Below are positions 48,362-56,815 of a DNA stretch of 64,000 bases, in pieces (position 1 is the stretch's first letter; every line of letters starts with the position of its first letter). The stretch spans positions 136,501-200,500 of the forward strand of contig JAUCEP010000002.1 in NCBI GenBank assembly GCA_030348875.1. The letters run 5' to 3'. Under the pieces are notes generated by a model. It was not told the origin of the DNA and searched no databases. It saw nothing but the letters and a program-made list of their open reading frames with translations. The position numbers and the translations under genes are program-made. This stretch comes from Ureibacillus composti (GTDB lineage Bacteria; Bacillota; Bacilli; Bacillales_A; Planococcaceae).

Positions 48362-48384
48362 AAGCCCTTCTTTAGGAAGGGCCT
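48362..48384 (-). terminator. Terminator of the Ser/His/Cys-rich gene
   Basis: GGCCCTTC pairs with GAAGGGCT around a small loop; on the minus strand this is followed by TTTTCTCTTTT, shortly after the stop at 48398. Confidence 0.75.
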
Positions 48385-48397
48385 ACACCATATATTA

Positions 48398-49165
48398 CTA
48401 ATCAAATTTTCTCCGTTTTCTAGCTCGGATTTTGCCTTGTAGTGATTTATTCTCGTAATAAACTTTTTTAACCTCTTTTTTCTCTTCTTTAAATGAAGAA
48501 CTTTCCACATCATGATGATGACAACAGCTGCTGGAGGATTCTTCATGGCAACAATCTTCATGACAGCTAGAAGACTCTTCGCTACGATCATGACAGCTAG
48601 AAGATTCTTCAGAATTACTACGGTCATCATAGCTAGAGGATTCCTTATGCTGATCCCGAGGCGCTGTTTGGTGATCCATTATAGAATTAAATTTCCCACC
48701 AACACTCAATAAATTAATTATCTCAGATAATTGAGTTAAGCTATTCATATCAAATTGTTCGAGTATTTTCATCGGATTATGATCATTTACTTCGGGTGAA
48801 TATGATTTTTCATTAACGTGTTCATTTTTAGGCTTACTAGAAGGCTTGTGTTTTTTATGCCAAGCTGATGAAGATGAGGATTCTTCATAGTGTTTATGAT
48901 CTTGCTTATGTTGATCGCACTCATATTTATTTTTATGATTAAATTCTTTGGGTTTGCAAGTATGGCAAATAGGATGCTCATCTTCGTATTCTAATTCATC
49001 TAATAATGTAATAAGTAATAGTTTAATTAATCGATGTTTTTCCCTTTTTTTGTTAGAGCAATATTCGTTCATTGACATTAACTTTTGTGACTCCTTTTGG
49101 TATTGGATGCACTCGCAAGCACACCCTTTTTTGGGGTGGGTACAATTGTTACATTTGCAGTCCAT
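48398..49165 (-). CDS. Ser/His/Cys-rich low-complexity protein, possible spore-surface protein
   Basis: A 255-residue protein with a strong AAGGAGGTGCAATT site before ATG 49165. The N-terminus is cysteine-rich (MDCKCNNCTHPKKGCACECI). A charged helix follows, then a low-complexity region with YEESSSSSAWHKKHK, a more ordered segment (MKILEQFDMNSLTQLSEIIN, about residues 130-150), then an ESSS-rich tail (KESSSYDDRSNSEESSSCHD and CCHEESSSSCCHHHD). The end is basic (RARKRRKFD). No signal peptide. Composition and style resemble Bacillales spore coat or exosporium proteins, or a metal-binding protein; neither is proven. The nearby gene 49633-49923 has the same ESSS/His/Cys vocabulary. Confidence 0.7.
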   Translation of the reverse strand: MDCKCNNCTHPKKGCACECIQYQKESQKLMSMNEYCSNKKREKHRLIKLLLITLLDELEYEDEHPICHTCKPKEFNHKNKYECDQHKQDHKHYEESSSSSAWHKKHKPSSKPKNEHVNEKSYSPEVNDHNPMKILEQFDMNSLTQLSEIINLLSVGGKFNSIMDHQTAPRDQHKESSSYDDRSNSEESSSCHDRSEESSSCHEDCCHEESSSSCCHHHDVESSSFKEEKKEVKKVYYENKSLQGKIRARKRRKFD

Positions 49166-49199
49166 AATTGCACCTCCTTTCTGTCTACATACTATTCAC

Positions 49200-49331
49200 A
49201 TGATAGATTCAAAGGATGGCAATAAGCCCTTTTTGGGAAAATATGTGGTTACCATAGAAGATTTAATATATGAATTAGGCCAATTTCTAATTGAAGGTCT
49301 TAAGTTTTTATGTAATATGGGGGAGAATTAA
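49200..49331 (+). CDS. Candidate 43-residue small protein
   Basis: A short frame from ATG 49200 encodes a plausible amphipathic protein (VVTIEDLIYELGQFLIEGLK in the centre) divergent from the Ser/His/Cys-rich gene. No ribosome binding site is visible. A second mini-frame of 22 codons starts just after its stop with a GGGGGAG site (49319-49325) and ends in a hairpin. Neither is recognised. Confidence 0.35.
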   Translation: MIDSKDGNKPFLGKYVVTIEDLIYELGQFLIEGLKFLCNMGEN

Positions 49332-49632
49332 TGATGACAGATATACAAAGTTATAGAGACAAAAGTAGCTACTCTATAATTAGAGTAGCTGTAGACTAGG
49401 TGGAAGTTTTCCTGGTTTTAATTCTTTTAGGGAGCGGAAAACTAGTAAATTTGTGAAGGTTGTAATTAATAGATTTTATATTGTTCGAATGGAGAGCAAC
49501 TTCCTAAGACGCTAACCTCCTCTTTAGTAGTACATTTAAAGTGAATTACCATTTCCTATCCAACCTTCTTTTGTAAGGTGATTTTCGATAAGGGAGTAGT
49601 AGATTCTTTAGCGCTGGGAAGATTCCAATCTA
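49332..49632. other. Intergenic region
   Basis: Holds an AGCTACTCT/AGAGTAGCT hairpin (about 49368-49391) without a clear T-run. No other gene or known signal is seen. Confidence 0.4.
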
Positions 49633-49923
49633 TTACAAATTCCTATATTTATTCAATATGTGATGACAGTTGCCCTTACATGAAGAGTGGTGCTTTTCCG
49701 TCCAACAATGAGAAGAAGACTCCTGAGACGAAGACTCACAATCAACCCACTTGTGATGACAATGGCACTTGCAAGAAGAGTGGTGCTTTTTCTTCCAACA
49801 ATGGGATGAGGATTCATGAGATGAAGACTCACAATCAACCCACTTGTGATGACAATGGCACTTGCAAGAAGAATGATGCTTTTTCATACAACAATGAGAA
49901 GAAGATTCATTATTCCAGTTCAT
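49633..49923 (-). CDS. His/Cys/Ser-rich protein built of 31-residue repeats
   Basis: The ATG at 49923 follows GGAGGTG at 5 bases; the frame is open further upstream but has no ribosome site there. The 96-residue product is almost entirely 2.8 copies of a 31-residue unit, with the pattern ESSSHCW-x2-KHHSSCKCHCHHKW then VDC. Each unit has four or five cysteines and six or more histidines, a composition suited to binding metal or cross-linking. No signal peptide. It may be a spore coat/exosporium or metallothionein-like protein; no homologue is recognised. It is in the same direction as the ESSS-rich gene 48398-49165, about 470 bases away. Confidence 0.65.
   Translation of the reverse strand: MNWNNESSSHCCMKKHHSSCKCHCHHKWVDCESSSHESSSHCWKKKHHSSCKCHCHHKWVDCESSSQESSSHCWTEKHHSSCKGNCHHILNKYRNL
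49660..49908. repeat. 93-bp tandem repeat, about 2.7 copies
   Basis: The repeat units coincide with the 31-residue protein repeats on the minus strand. The two inner copies are nearly identical (for example CACAATCAACCCACTTGTGA is exact in both); the copy at the 3' end of the gene (low coordinates) diverges. The plus strand also stays open across the array because the period is a multiple of three. Confidence 0.85.
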
Positions 49924-50185
49924 TTCTACACCTCCATTTTGTAATATATTATTCAGTTGATCAATAGGAGAATGGTTAAATTGCCTTGATAATAAAAAAA
50001 TGCTATTTCGATAGAAAGCTTTTAAGTGTTTATTGGATAATTTCATAGTAGTTAGGAGAATAACATGATATGCAAGGTGTTAGTGGGGGAGAGCCCGTAA
50101 TAAAGATGAGAAAAAACTTCGTAGAATAAAGAGGGATTTACTAATCGAACAATCTGTAAAAAGGATCAAAGGATTGTCTAATTAA

Positions 50186-50230
50186 GAAAGCTGACAAAAA
50201 GAGCAAATGTGTCTTTTTAATCAGCTTCTA
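50186..50230 (-). terminator. Terminator of the YbfB-like MFS gene
   Basis: AAGCTGA and AAAAAGA pair with TCTTTTT and TCAGCTT in one long hairpin. The T-tract on the minus strand is short (TTTCTTAATT). Confidence 0.6.
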
Positions 50231-50269
50231 TTAGTTATAACATAATTATTAAAAGCACTTCTTCAACTT

Positions 50270-51457
50270 TTATAAATTGGTTAATTCTGTTTTACGACTA
50301 AGTTGTCTTTTGTCACTGAACCATCTACCAAAGAGTAGAAGAGCTAGTGCAAAGATTACAGCGCTTCCTGCGAAGGTTAATGGAGCCTTATAACTATGAA
50401 AATATGCTTCAAAACTACTCGCAAAAATTGGCCCTATAATTTGGCCTAAGGCGTAAACTGTTGTCAAGATCGAGACGACAGTTCCACTTTGCTTTGGGAA
50501 AAGCTCTCTGGCATAAGCTGTGGATAGTGATACGATACCCACGAAAGTAAAGCCAAATAAAAAGGCAGACAGTAATACGCTCCAAGCAGTTTGAGAAAAA
50601 ACAGGTAGAACAATTCCGATTACTTGTAATATGTAAGCAGCTGATAATAATTTGACAGTGCTAAATTTTGAAATCATGGCCATCCATAATGGGGCAGCTG
50701 GTGCAGCAGCAATACCAACAACAACCCAACTATAACTAGCATACACTCTTAAACTTTCAATATTATAAATAATATCCACTAAAAATGTACCTGTAATAAT
50801 ATAGCCTAACCCCTCAAGTCCGTAAGCAAGGACAAGCCATGGCATTAACCCTTGGAATATCCTTGTTTCCTTCGACTTCTCTATCTTTACGCTATCATGT
50901 ACAGTAATTTGCCTCCAAAGTACAAAAGTTGTTACAAAGAAAAGTGCAGATAGAAGGCCAAGGCTAATCCACGTGCCTTCCCAAGAATAAGAACTTTCAA
51001 TTAAAGGGACAAGCAAACCCGAAACTGCAATACCTAATCCGATGCCGGAAAATAGAAACCCTGACCATCTGGACAATGAATGCGATGCTAAATAATCCAT
51101 TATAATACTAGAAGTTAAAACAAAGATATATCCAGCCGTAACTCCAGCAATGAGCCGTAAAATAATCCAAAGCCAGAAGGAATGGATTAGCCCCATTATA
51201 AGAATAGACAGTATATTAAGAAGAATATTTGCTAATAAAAAATTTTTTTTATTTCGATAAATAAATCCAGCGCCTAATGCACCAATAAAATAACCAATAT
51301 AGTTACTCGAAGCAAGGTAACCAGCTGCTTCAAAAGAAACGCCTTCATCGTTTCTCATAAAAGGTAGAATTGGTGTAAAAGCAAAACGACTTATTCCCAT
51401 TGCAACAACTAATAATAACACGCCCCCAAACAGCACCCCTATATGTTGTCGCTTCAT
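50270..51457 (-). CDS. YbfB/YjiJ family MFS transporter
   Basis: A 395-residue twelve-helix transporter. The start VVAMGISRFAFTPILPFMR and SFEAAGYLASSNYIGYFIGAL are the signature of the YbfB/YjiJ (DUF2206-like MFS_4) family. TAGGGGGTG precedes ATG 51457. It is divergent from the MhqR-controlled dioxygenase, but the operators are closer to that gene. The substrate is unknown. Confidence 0.87.
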   Translation of the reverse strand: MKRQHIGVLFGGVLLLVVAMGISRFAFTPILPFMRNDEGVSFEAAGYLASSNYIGYFIGALGAGFIYRNKKNFLLANILLNILSILIMGLIHSFWLWIILRLIAGVTAGYIFVLTSSIIMDYLASHSLSRWSGFLFSGIGLGIAVSGLLVPLIESSYSWEGTWISLGLLSALFFVTTFVLWRQITVHDSVKIEKSKETRIFQGLMPWLVLAYGLEGLGYIITGTFLVDIIYNIESLRVYASYSWVVVGIAAAPAAPLWMAMISKFSTVKLLSAAYILQVIGIVLPVFSQTAWSVLLSAFLFGFTFVGIVSLSTAYARELFPKQSGTVVSILTTVYALGQIIGPIFASSFEAYFHSYKAPLTFAGSAVIFALALLLFGRWFSDKRQLSRKTELTNL

Positions 51458-51660
51458 AATACACCCCCTAATTTAATCATCTGAAAGTAGAATGAATTTT
51501 CCTATAATTGTAACACTCTGAAATTTATAATTAAATAGAGTGTATTAAGATAGTTGATAGGTCTCATTGAGGAATGCAGGCCAAATGCCGTTGAGAATCC
51601 AGTTGAAGTGGGCTTTATCAAGGTTTTGAAGACAAAGGACTCTTAAAGAACAAGTAAAAG

Positions 51661-51689
51661 TTGACAGTGATTTATTTTTGAGGTATATT
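51661..51689 (+). promoter_or_regulatory. Promoter of the dioxygenase gene
   Basis: TTGACA, a 17-base spacer and TATATT, directly followed by the first MhqR-type operator. Confidence 0.8.
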
Positions 51690-51707
51690 TATCTCGAATT
51701 AAAGATA
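51690..51707. promoter_or_regulatory. MhqR-type operator 1 (half-degenerate)
   Basis: TATCTCGAATTAAAGATA starts at the base after the -10 element and would cover the transcription start. The left arm matches the MhqR palindrome perfectly, the right arm partly. Confidence 0.7.
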
Positions 51708-51739
51708 TTAGAGATGAATAGTTTATTTTTTTAGATATA

Positions 51740-51757
51740 TATCTCGAAATCGAGATA
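51740..51757. promoter_or_regulatory. MhqR-type operator 2 (near-perfect)
   Basis: TATCTCGA-AA-TCGAGATA is a perfect palindrome apart from the two central bases and matches the MhqR operator known from B. subtilis quinone-stress genes. It is 50 bases downstream of operator 1, between promoter and gene. Confidence 0.85.
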
Positions 51758-51807
51758 ATAGAATGCTGGAAATTTGTCTATCATTAAATTGAAAAGGAGA
51801 ATTAGAA

Positions 51808-52746
51808 ATGAAAAAACAAACAATGGGCATCCACCATATTACAGCGATTGTTGGTCATCCGCAAGAAAATGTAGATTTTTATGCAGGTGTTTTAGGCTTG
51901 CGTTTAGTGAAAAAAACAGTGAACTTTGATGATCCAGGAACATACCATTTCTACTTTGGAGATGAAAGTGGTAATCCAGGAACAATTATTACTTTCTTTC
52001 CTTGGGCAGATGCTTACCAAGGTAAAATTGGCGATGGACAAGTTGGAATTACCACTTATGCAGTACCAAAAGGATCCTTTGAGTTTTGGAAAAAGCGATT
52101 AAATCAATATAAGATTCAATTTACTGAATCTAAACGTTTCGATGAAAATTACTTACAATTTGAAGATCCTCATGGTCTACAATTAGAACTTGTTGAACGT
52201 GAAGAAGGAAAATTGAATAATTGGAGCTTTGGAGGGGTTACTCCTGAAGTGGCTATCAAAGGTTTCGGTGGGGCTACACTATTATCTTCGAATGCAAATG
52301 AAACAGCCAAATTACTAGAAAATGTAATGGGTCTTGAGAAGGTAGGACTAGACGGTGACTTCATACGGTTTAAATCTGCTGGTGATATTGGAAATGTAAT
52401 TGATTTGAAAATATCTTCAGTTGGAAGAGGGCATATGGGGGTAGGTACTGTGCATCATATTGCTTGGAGAGCCAAAGACAATGAAGACCAACTTGAGTGG
52501 CAAAGTTATGTATCAGAAAATGGTTACCATGTGACAAACGTGAAAGACCGCAATTACTTTAATGCAATTTACTTTAGAGAACATGGAGAGATTCTTTTTG
52601 AAATTGCCACGGACCCACCAGGTTTTGCTCATGATGAATCCTTTGAAACAATGGGTAGTGAGTTAAAATTACCTCTTCAATTTGAACCACATCGTGATCA
52701 ACTAGAAAACATTTTATTACCTTTCGAAATCAGGGAATTAGACTAG
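51808..52746 (+). CDS. Ring-cleaving dioxygenase, VOC family (MhqA/MhqO type)
   Basis: A 312-residue protein of two tandem vicinal-oxygen-chelate modules. MGIHHITAIVGHPQENVDFYA opens module 1 with the metal histidine; VGTVHHIAWRAKD opens the second half (about residue 213), and FREHGEILFEIATDPPGF carries the terminal glutamate ligand. This arrangement is that of the MhqA/MhqE/MhqO extradiol dioxygenases, which open hydroquinone or catechol rings during quinone stress. AAAGGAG precedes ATG 51808. Two MhqR operators upstream support the role. The mhqR gene is not in the window. Confidence 0.92.
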   Translation: MKKQTMGIHHITAIVGHPQENVDFYAGVLGLRLVKKTVNFDDPGTYHFYFGDESGNPGTIITFFPWADAYQGKIGDGQVGITTYAVPKGSFEFWKKRLNQYKIQFTESKRFDENYLQFEDPHGLQLELVEREEGKLNNWSFGGVTPEVAIKGFGGATLLSSNANETAKLLENVMGLEKVGLDGDFIRFKSAGDIGNVIDLKISSVGRGHMGVGTVHHIAWRAKDNEDQLEWQSYVSENGYHVTNVKDRNYFNAIYFREHGEILFEIATDPPGFAHDESFETMGSELKLPLQFEPHRDQLENILLPFEIRELD

Positions 52747-52807
52747 TTTCAAAAGCAGCTGTTCCACCTATTGATGAAGGTCAATCATATAAATATTAAA
52801 GTCCTTC

Positions 52808-52848
52808 CACCACTTAATTTCACCAGAAAAATTAAGTGGTGTTTTTTA
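52808..52848 (+). terminator. Terminator of the dioxygenase gene
   Basis: CACCACTTAATTT pairs with AAATTAAGTGGTG around an 8-base loop, followed by TTTTTT. Confidence 0.85.
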
Positions 52849-53001
52849 ATTTTTACATTATATAGTGGTAAGTCGCGCCTTCTAAGTAAGGCTAACTTTA
52901 TTATTCTAAAAAAAATTGTTATACAATATTCCTAAATAGAACAATTACAATATGTATTTGTAATAATGGGTAGCATATCAATATAATAGGGAGCTTGTTA
53001 C

Positions 53002-54108
53002 ATGAAACTTACCGAAATAACAATCAGACATTTAAAGATGCATTTAAAATCGCCATTTAGTACGAGCTTTGGAACAGTTTATGATAAAGAGTTTTTATTA
53101 CTCGAAGCAAAGGATGAGCAAGGTACGATTGGTTGGGGAGAATCAGTTGCATTTGTGGCACCTTGGTATACGGAGGAAACATTAAAAACAAATTGGCATA
53201 TGTTGGAGGACTTCTTAATTCCCCTTATTTTAAACAAGGAAATTCAACATCCAGATGAAGTAACTCCGCTTTTTTCTGGTATTCGTAAAAATAATATGGC
53301 AAAGTCCGCAATTGAAGGAGCAGTTTGGGATATTTACGCTCAACAAACAAACCAGTCACTTACCGATGCTCTAGGAGGAAGTAAAAATAAGATTGAAGTA
53401 GGAATTAGTTTAGGCATCCAAGAATCAATTGAAAAACAAATCGCTGTAGTAGAGCATTATGTGAACGAAGGATATAAGCGAATTAAGGTGAAAATCAAAC
53501 CAGGCTGGGACGTACAAGTGATTCGTGCATTGCGTGAGAGGTTCCCGGATGTTGCAATAATGGCAGACGCAAACTCAGCATATAGCTTGGAAGATCTCAA
53601 TACTTTAAAACAACTCGATGAATACAATTTAACGATGATTGAACAACCATTAGCTTCTGACGATATCATTGACCATGCTGTTTTACAAAAACAAATAAAA
53701 ACACCTATTTGTTTAGATGAAAGTATTAATTCATTAGAAGATGCTCGAAAAGCCATTGAGCTTGGAAGCTGTGGGGTTATCAATATTAAAATTGGTCGAG
53801 TAGGAGGTATAAGTGAAGCGAAGAAAATCCATGATTATTGCGCAGAAAAGGGAGTTCCAGTATGGTGTGGAGGCATGTTAGAGTCCGGAATTGGACGAGC
53901 TCACAATATAGCACTAACCACTCTATCTAATTTCGTACTACCAGGTGACACGGCGGGTTCAAATCACTATTGGGAGAAAGATATTATCAATCCAGAAGTG
54001 ATCGTAGAGGACGGGTACATACAAGTTCCAAAAACAATTGGTATTGGGTATGAGCCTAACATGGAGGCAATTAAAAAATTCACGGTTTCAAGTAAAGTTT
54101 ATAAGTAA
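53002..54108 (+). CDS. menC: Enolase-superfamily MenC / N-acylamino acid racemase-like enzyme
   Basis: A 368-residue muconate-lactonizing-subgroup enzyme. The catalytic lysines lie in [11 protein letters not shown] (Lys162-166) and NIKIGRVGG (Lys263); metal ligands are Asp189 (MADANSAY), Glu214 (MIEQPL) and Asp239 (CLDESI). These positions coincide with those of the well-studied N-succinylamino acid racemase/OSBS of Amycolatopsis. It may make o-succinylbenzoate for menaquinone, racemise N-acylamino acids, or both. No other men gene is adjacent, which favours the racemase reading or a dispersed menC. An AGGGAGC site precedes ATG 53002. Confidence 0.88.
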   Translation: MKLTEITIRHLKMHLKSPFSTSFGTVYDKEFLLLEAKDEQGTIGWGESVAFVAPWYTEETLKTNWHMLEDFLIPLILNKEIQHPDEVTPLFSGIRKNNMAKSAIEGAVWDIYAQQTNQSLTDALGGSKNKIEVGISLGIQESIEKQIAVVEHYVNEGYKRIKVKIKPGWDVQVIRALRERFPDVAIMADANSAYSLEDLNTLKQLDEYNLTMIEQPLASDDIIDHAVLQKQIKTPICLDESINSLEDARKAIELGSCGVINIKIGRVGGISEAKKIHDYCAEKGVPVWCGGMLESGIGRAHNIALTTLSNFVLPGDTAGSNHYWEKDIINPEVIVEDGYIQVPKTIGIGYEPNMEAIKKFTVSSKVYK

Positions 54109-54181
54109 GTAGAAAAAAGGGGATCCTAGTAGCTATGAAGGCTAATTGACTCCCTACAATTTAAAACAAATGAGGGAATTG

Positions 54182-55231
54182 GTGAGAAAAAGTTTACAAA
54201 TTGGTGGGGCATTTGTTGGCTTAATAGTAGGTGGAGGATTTGCGTCTGGGCAAGAAATCCTTCAATTCTTTACTGGTTTTGGTTGGTATGGGCTACTCGG
54301 TGGAATACTAGCTACTCTTTGTTTTGCATTTCTAGGGATGAATGTTGCGCAACTCGGTTGTGAATTACAAACAACTTCCCATAAAAAGGTCGTTTTTTAC
54401 ATTGCAGGTAGACATTTTGGGCTAGTCATTGATTTTCTAATTACATTATTATTATTTGCTATTACGGTTGCTATGTTTGCAGGCGGAGCTTCAACGCTAA
54501 ATCAAATGTTTGGGATAAATCTTGTTCTTGGAAGTTTAATAATGGCAATACTTACGATTTCAACGCTTATGCTAAATGTCAAAAGTATAATTAATGTGAT
54601 CGCATTGGCAACACCTTATCTTTTGGCTATTATTTTAATTATTGCTATTTATTCAATCTTTACGATGGATCTATCTTTCGCCGAAGCAGATCGATTAGCA
54701 AGAGAACAATCTACCGCAGCACCAAACTGGATTATGGGTTCTTTATTGTATGTTTCTTATAACATTGCGGGAGGACTGACAATGCTTACCGTAATGGGAA
54801 GTACGGTAAAAAGTAAAAGAATAGCTGGTCTTGGTGGATTCATCGGTGGGGCTCTTTTAGGTATCCTCATTATTCTAATGAATATCGCACTACTTGCAAA
54901 AATGGATATTGTAACAGGAACGGATATGCCAATTCTAGTCATTGCCAATAATATTCATCCGATTGTTGGTCTATTGATGACAATCGCCTTACTTGGAATG
55001 ATCTACAATACTGCAGTCGGTATGCTGTTTTCATTTGTTGTTCGATTTGTACAACCAAAAGATAAGGCATTTAAAAGACACGTGCTTTACGTAGGAATAA
55101 TCGGATATATCGCAAGCTTTGTTGGATTTACTACAATTGTTAGTAAAGTTTACTCGACAATGGGTTACCTTGGCTTCGCCATAATGATTGCCATTGTTTA
55201 CTCTTGGATGAGGCGCAGAAAAATTGTTTGA
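54182..55231 (+). CDS. YkvI family (APC-superfamily) membrane transporter
   Basis: A polytopic protein of about 349 residues from GTG 54182, with about ten helices. GAFVGLIVGGGFASGQEILQ at the start of helix 1 is the family signature of YkvI-like proteins. The frame is open from TTG 54146, but GAGGG just before GTG 54182, and the usual start KSLQIGGAF, favour the shorter form; this is uncertain. It begins 73 bases after the MenC-like gene in the same direction, so co-transcription is possible. The substrate is unknown. Confidence 0.82.
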   Translation: MRKSLQIGGAFVGLIVGGGFASGQEILQFFTGFGWYGLLGGILATLCFAFLGMNVAQLGCELQTTSHKKVVFYIAGRHFGLVIDFLITLLLFAITVAMFAGGASTLNQMFGINLVLGSLIMAILTISTLMLNVKSIINVIALATPYLLAIILIIAIYSIFTMDLSFAEADRLAREQSTAAPNWIMGSLLYVSYNIAGGLTMLTVMGSTVKSKRIAGLGGFIGGALLGILIILMNIALLAKMDIVTGTDMPILVIANNIHPIVGLLMTIALLGMIYNTAVGMLFSFVVRFVQPKDKAFKRHVLYVGIIGYIASFVGFTTIVSKVYSTMGYLGFAIMIAIVYSWMRRRKIV

Positions 55232-55232
55232 T

Positions 55233-55266
55233 GGGACAACGGGGACAGGTACATCGTCCCACTTTT
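55233..55266. repeat. Dispersed 34-base repeat element, copy 2
   Basis: GGGACA-NNN-GGGACAGGTACATCGTCCC-CTTTT, the same layout as the copy at 27901-27934 and, like it, located directly at the end of a transporter gene (stop at 55229-55231). Confidence 0.7.
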
Positions 55267-55288
55267 CAAAAGAATAGTTGTAGATAAG

Positions 55289-55328
55289 AAAACGTATTTG
55301 AGAAGTTTCTCAAAGCGTTTTTTTATTT
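55289..55328 (+). terminator. Terminator of the YkvI-like gene
   Basis: AAACGTATTTGAGAA pairs with TTCTCAAAGCGTTT around a short loop, followed by TTTTATTTT. Confidence 0.8.
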
Positions 55329-55460
55329 TAAAAATAAGTAAGACTTTAGAAACAAGTTTGGGGAACTTTTCAAACTATTACCGAATAAATAAGGAGAGAA
55401 ATGAATTTTATCTTCACTAAAAATCATTTGTATTTATCATCAATGAAGAGGGGGATGAAG

Positions 55461-56243
55461 ATGAATAGTAATTGGTATCCTAACTTTGACCCTAGAGGAA
55501 GAGGATTTTACCAAGCGCAGTTACCAATGCAACAAGGTCCGATCCCACAAACTAGACAAACCATTGTTGCAGTAAAATATGGGGATGTAACAGGTGATCG
55601 GGTGGACGATACTGTTTTCCTTACCGCAACGAAAAGCGAAGACAGCCCATTTTTAAAAAACATTACACTCCATATTCGAAATGGAAGAACCAACCAAATC
55701 CAAACATTCCAGTTAACAGAAAATGCAGGGTATGACCCAACACTATGGCTCGGAGATTTTACGGGTAATGGCGTAAACGATATTTTAATCCAGATTCAAT
55801 CTGGTGGGAGTGGAGGAATTATTTATGCCTACATTTTCGCTAATCAAAATGGAATGAAACAGATATTTGATTCCATAAAGTTTAATGAGCAACACCAATA
55901 TAAAGTTGAATATGCCAATTACTTTAAAGCCAATGTTACAAGTGAAAATCCTCATAAACGATACACTCTAGATTTGACGTATAAAGGTCAGGAATATTTA
56001 AACGAAATTTATAACCCTAATGGAACATTGAAGCAGCCAATTGAAGGTTGGGTTGACCCTGTTAGTGGAATTTACCCAATTCAAATAGCCCAGAATGGGA
56101 AATATTACTTATTAACGAATCAACTAATTGCGGGGAGATACCACGCAGATGGTTTAGGTTATGTTGAAAATCTATTGTTATACAACGGAAATGAATTCAA
56201 TGTTGTTAGACAAACAGTTTGTATTTACGGGGAGAATTTATAA
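55461..56243 (+). CDS. FG-GAP/VCBS-like repeat protein, possibly spore-associated
   Basis: About 260 residues from ATG 55461 (AGAGGGGG 6 bases upstream). An in-frame ATG at 55401 with AAGGAG at short spacing would add 20 residues; both are possible. The N-terminus NWYPNFDPRGRGFYQ is Pro/Gly/aromatic-rich. GDVTGDRVDDTVFLTA (about 40-55) and GDFTGNGVNDILIQIQSGG (about 95-113) are two calcium-binding FG-GAP/VCBS-type DxTGDGxxD loops. No signal peptide is seen. Similar proteins occur in Bacillus as spore-coat-like proteins of unclear role. Confidence 0.72.
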   Translation: MNSNWYPNFDPRGRGFYQAQLPMQQGPIPQTRQTIVAVKYGDVTGDRVDDTVFLTATKSEDSPFLKNITLHIRNGRTNQIQTFQLTENAGYDPTLWLGDFTGNGVNDILIQIQSGGSGGIIYAYIFANQNGMKQIFDSIKFNEQHQYKVEYANYFKANVTSENPHKRYTLDLTYKGQEYLNEIYNPNGTLKQPIEGWVDPVSGIYPIQIAQNGKYYLLTNQLIAGRYHADGLGYVENLLLYNGNEFNVVRQTVCIYGENL

Positions 56244-56316
56244 TTTCTAACTTTTTCACTGAATAACCAACTTAAAATGTAACATGCTAACTACACAAAT
56301 TTAAGGAGGTTTTTAC

Positions 56317-56703
56317 GTGAAAAGATTCGCAATTCCATTTTCAATACTGCTTGCTGCGTTTTTAGTTGGATGTAATACAAATAATGCTGTAGAGAATGAT
56401 ACCAACGAAAGTGGAGAGGTAATTAACGAAGACGTGAATGATGATACTCAAAACGATGGAACAAATAACGCTGGTACTGATGTGATGGATGAAAACGCAG
56501 AAAATGAAATGAATCAAGATGGTACAGTAGATCAGAATGGTAACAGCATACAAGAAGATGTAAATAACAACAATAATACAAATGGTTCTGCAATTAATGG
56601 TGGAATAGAGGAAAGTGTAACAAATCCAAAAGATGTTGAAACTGGGGATGTAGACGAAAATCGAGAAGATATGTCTGCCCCAAAGATAGAAAATAATCAC
56701 TAA
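56317..56703 (+). CDS. Acidic asparagine-rich lipoprotein
   Basis: A 128-residue protein starting at GTG 56317 after AAGGAGG. The signal peptide ends in the lipobox LVGC with Cys19 as the lipid-attached residue. The rest is low-complexity and rich in Asn, Asp, Glu and Gly (NNNNNTNGSAINGG near residue 90) and very acidic, with no fold motif. It would be anchored on the outer face of the membrane. The function is unknown; it might bind cations or act as a spacer. Confidence 0.8.
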   Translation: MKRFAIPFSILLAAFLVGCNTNNAVENDTNESGEVINEDVNDDTQNDGTNNAGTDVMDENAENEMNQDGTVDQNGNSIQEDVNNNNNTNGSAINGGIEESVTNPKDVETGDVDENREDMSAPKIENNH

Positions 56704-56707
56704 ATGC

Positions 56708-56741
56708 AACTGGTTCCGAATAGGAGCCAGTTTTCTTTTTG
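56708..56741 (+). terminator. Terminator of the lipoprotein gene
   Basis: AACTGGTTCC pairs with GGAGCCAGTT around GAATA, followed by TTCTTTTT. Confidence 0.85.
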
Positions 56742-56815
56742 CAAAAATGTCATAAAGTGAAAGATCCTTCAATATATAAGAAGATATTAATAATATAAAG
56801 GGGGGACCATGAAAG

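Noticed and set aside
49660..49908. Possible CRISPR array
   Set aside because: The repeats are directly adjacent 93-bp units with no unique spacers and encode protein; no cas genes are near.
49578..49967. Plus-strand repeat protein across the 93-bp array
   Set aside because: No ribosome site; the minus strand has a strong one and a more protein-like composition. Kept only as a finding about overlapping frames.
49633..50046. Longer form of the His/Cys/Ser repeat protein starting at 50046
   Set aside because: No ribosome site before 50046, whereas ATG 49923 has GGAGGTG at good spacing and begins directly at the repeats.
50048..50105. Mini-frame with a good TAGGAG site at 50064 (11 codons)
   Set aside because: Too short, no features, and probably a chance match upstream of a terminator.
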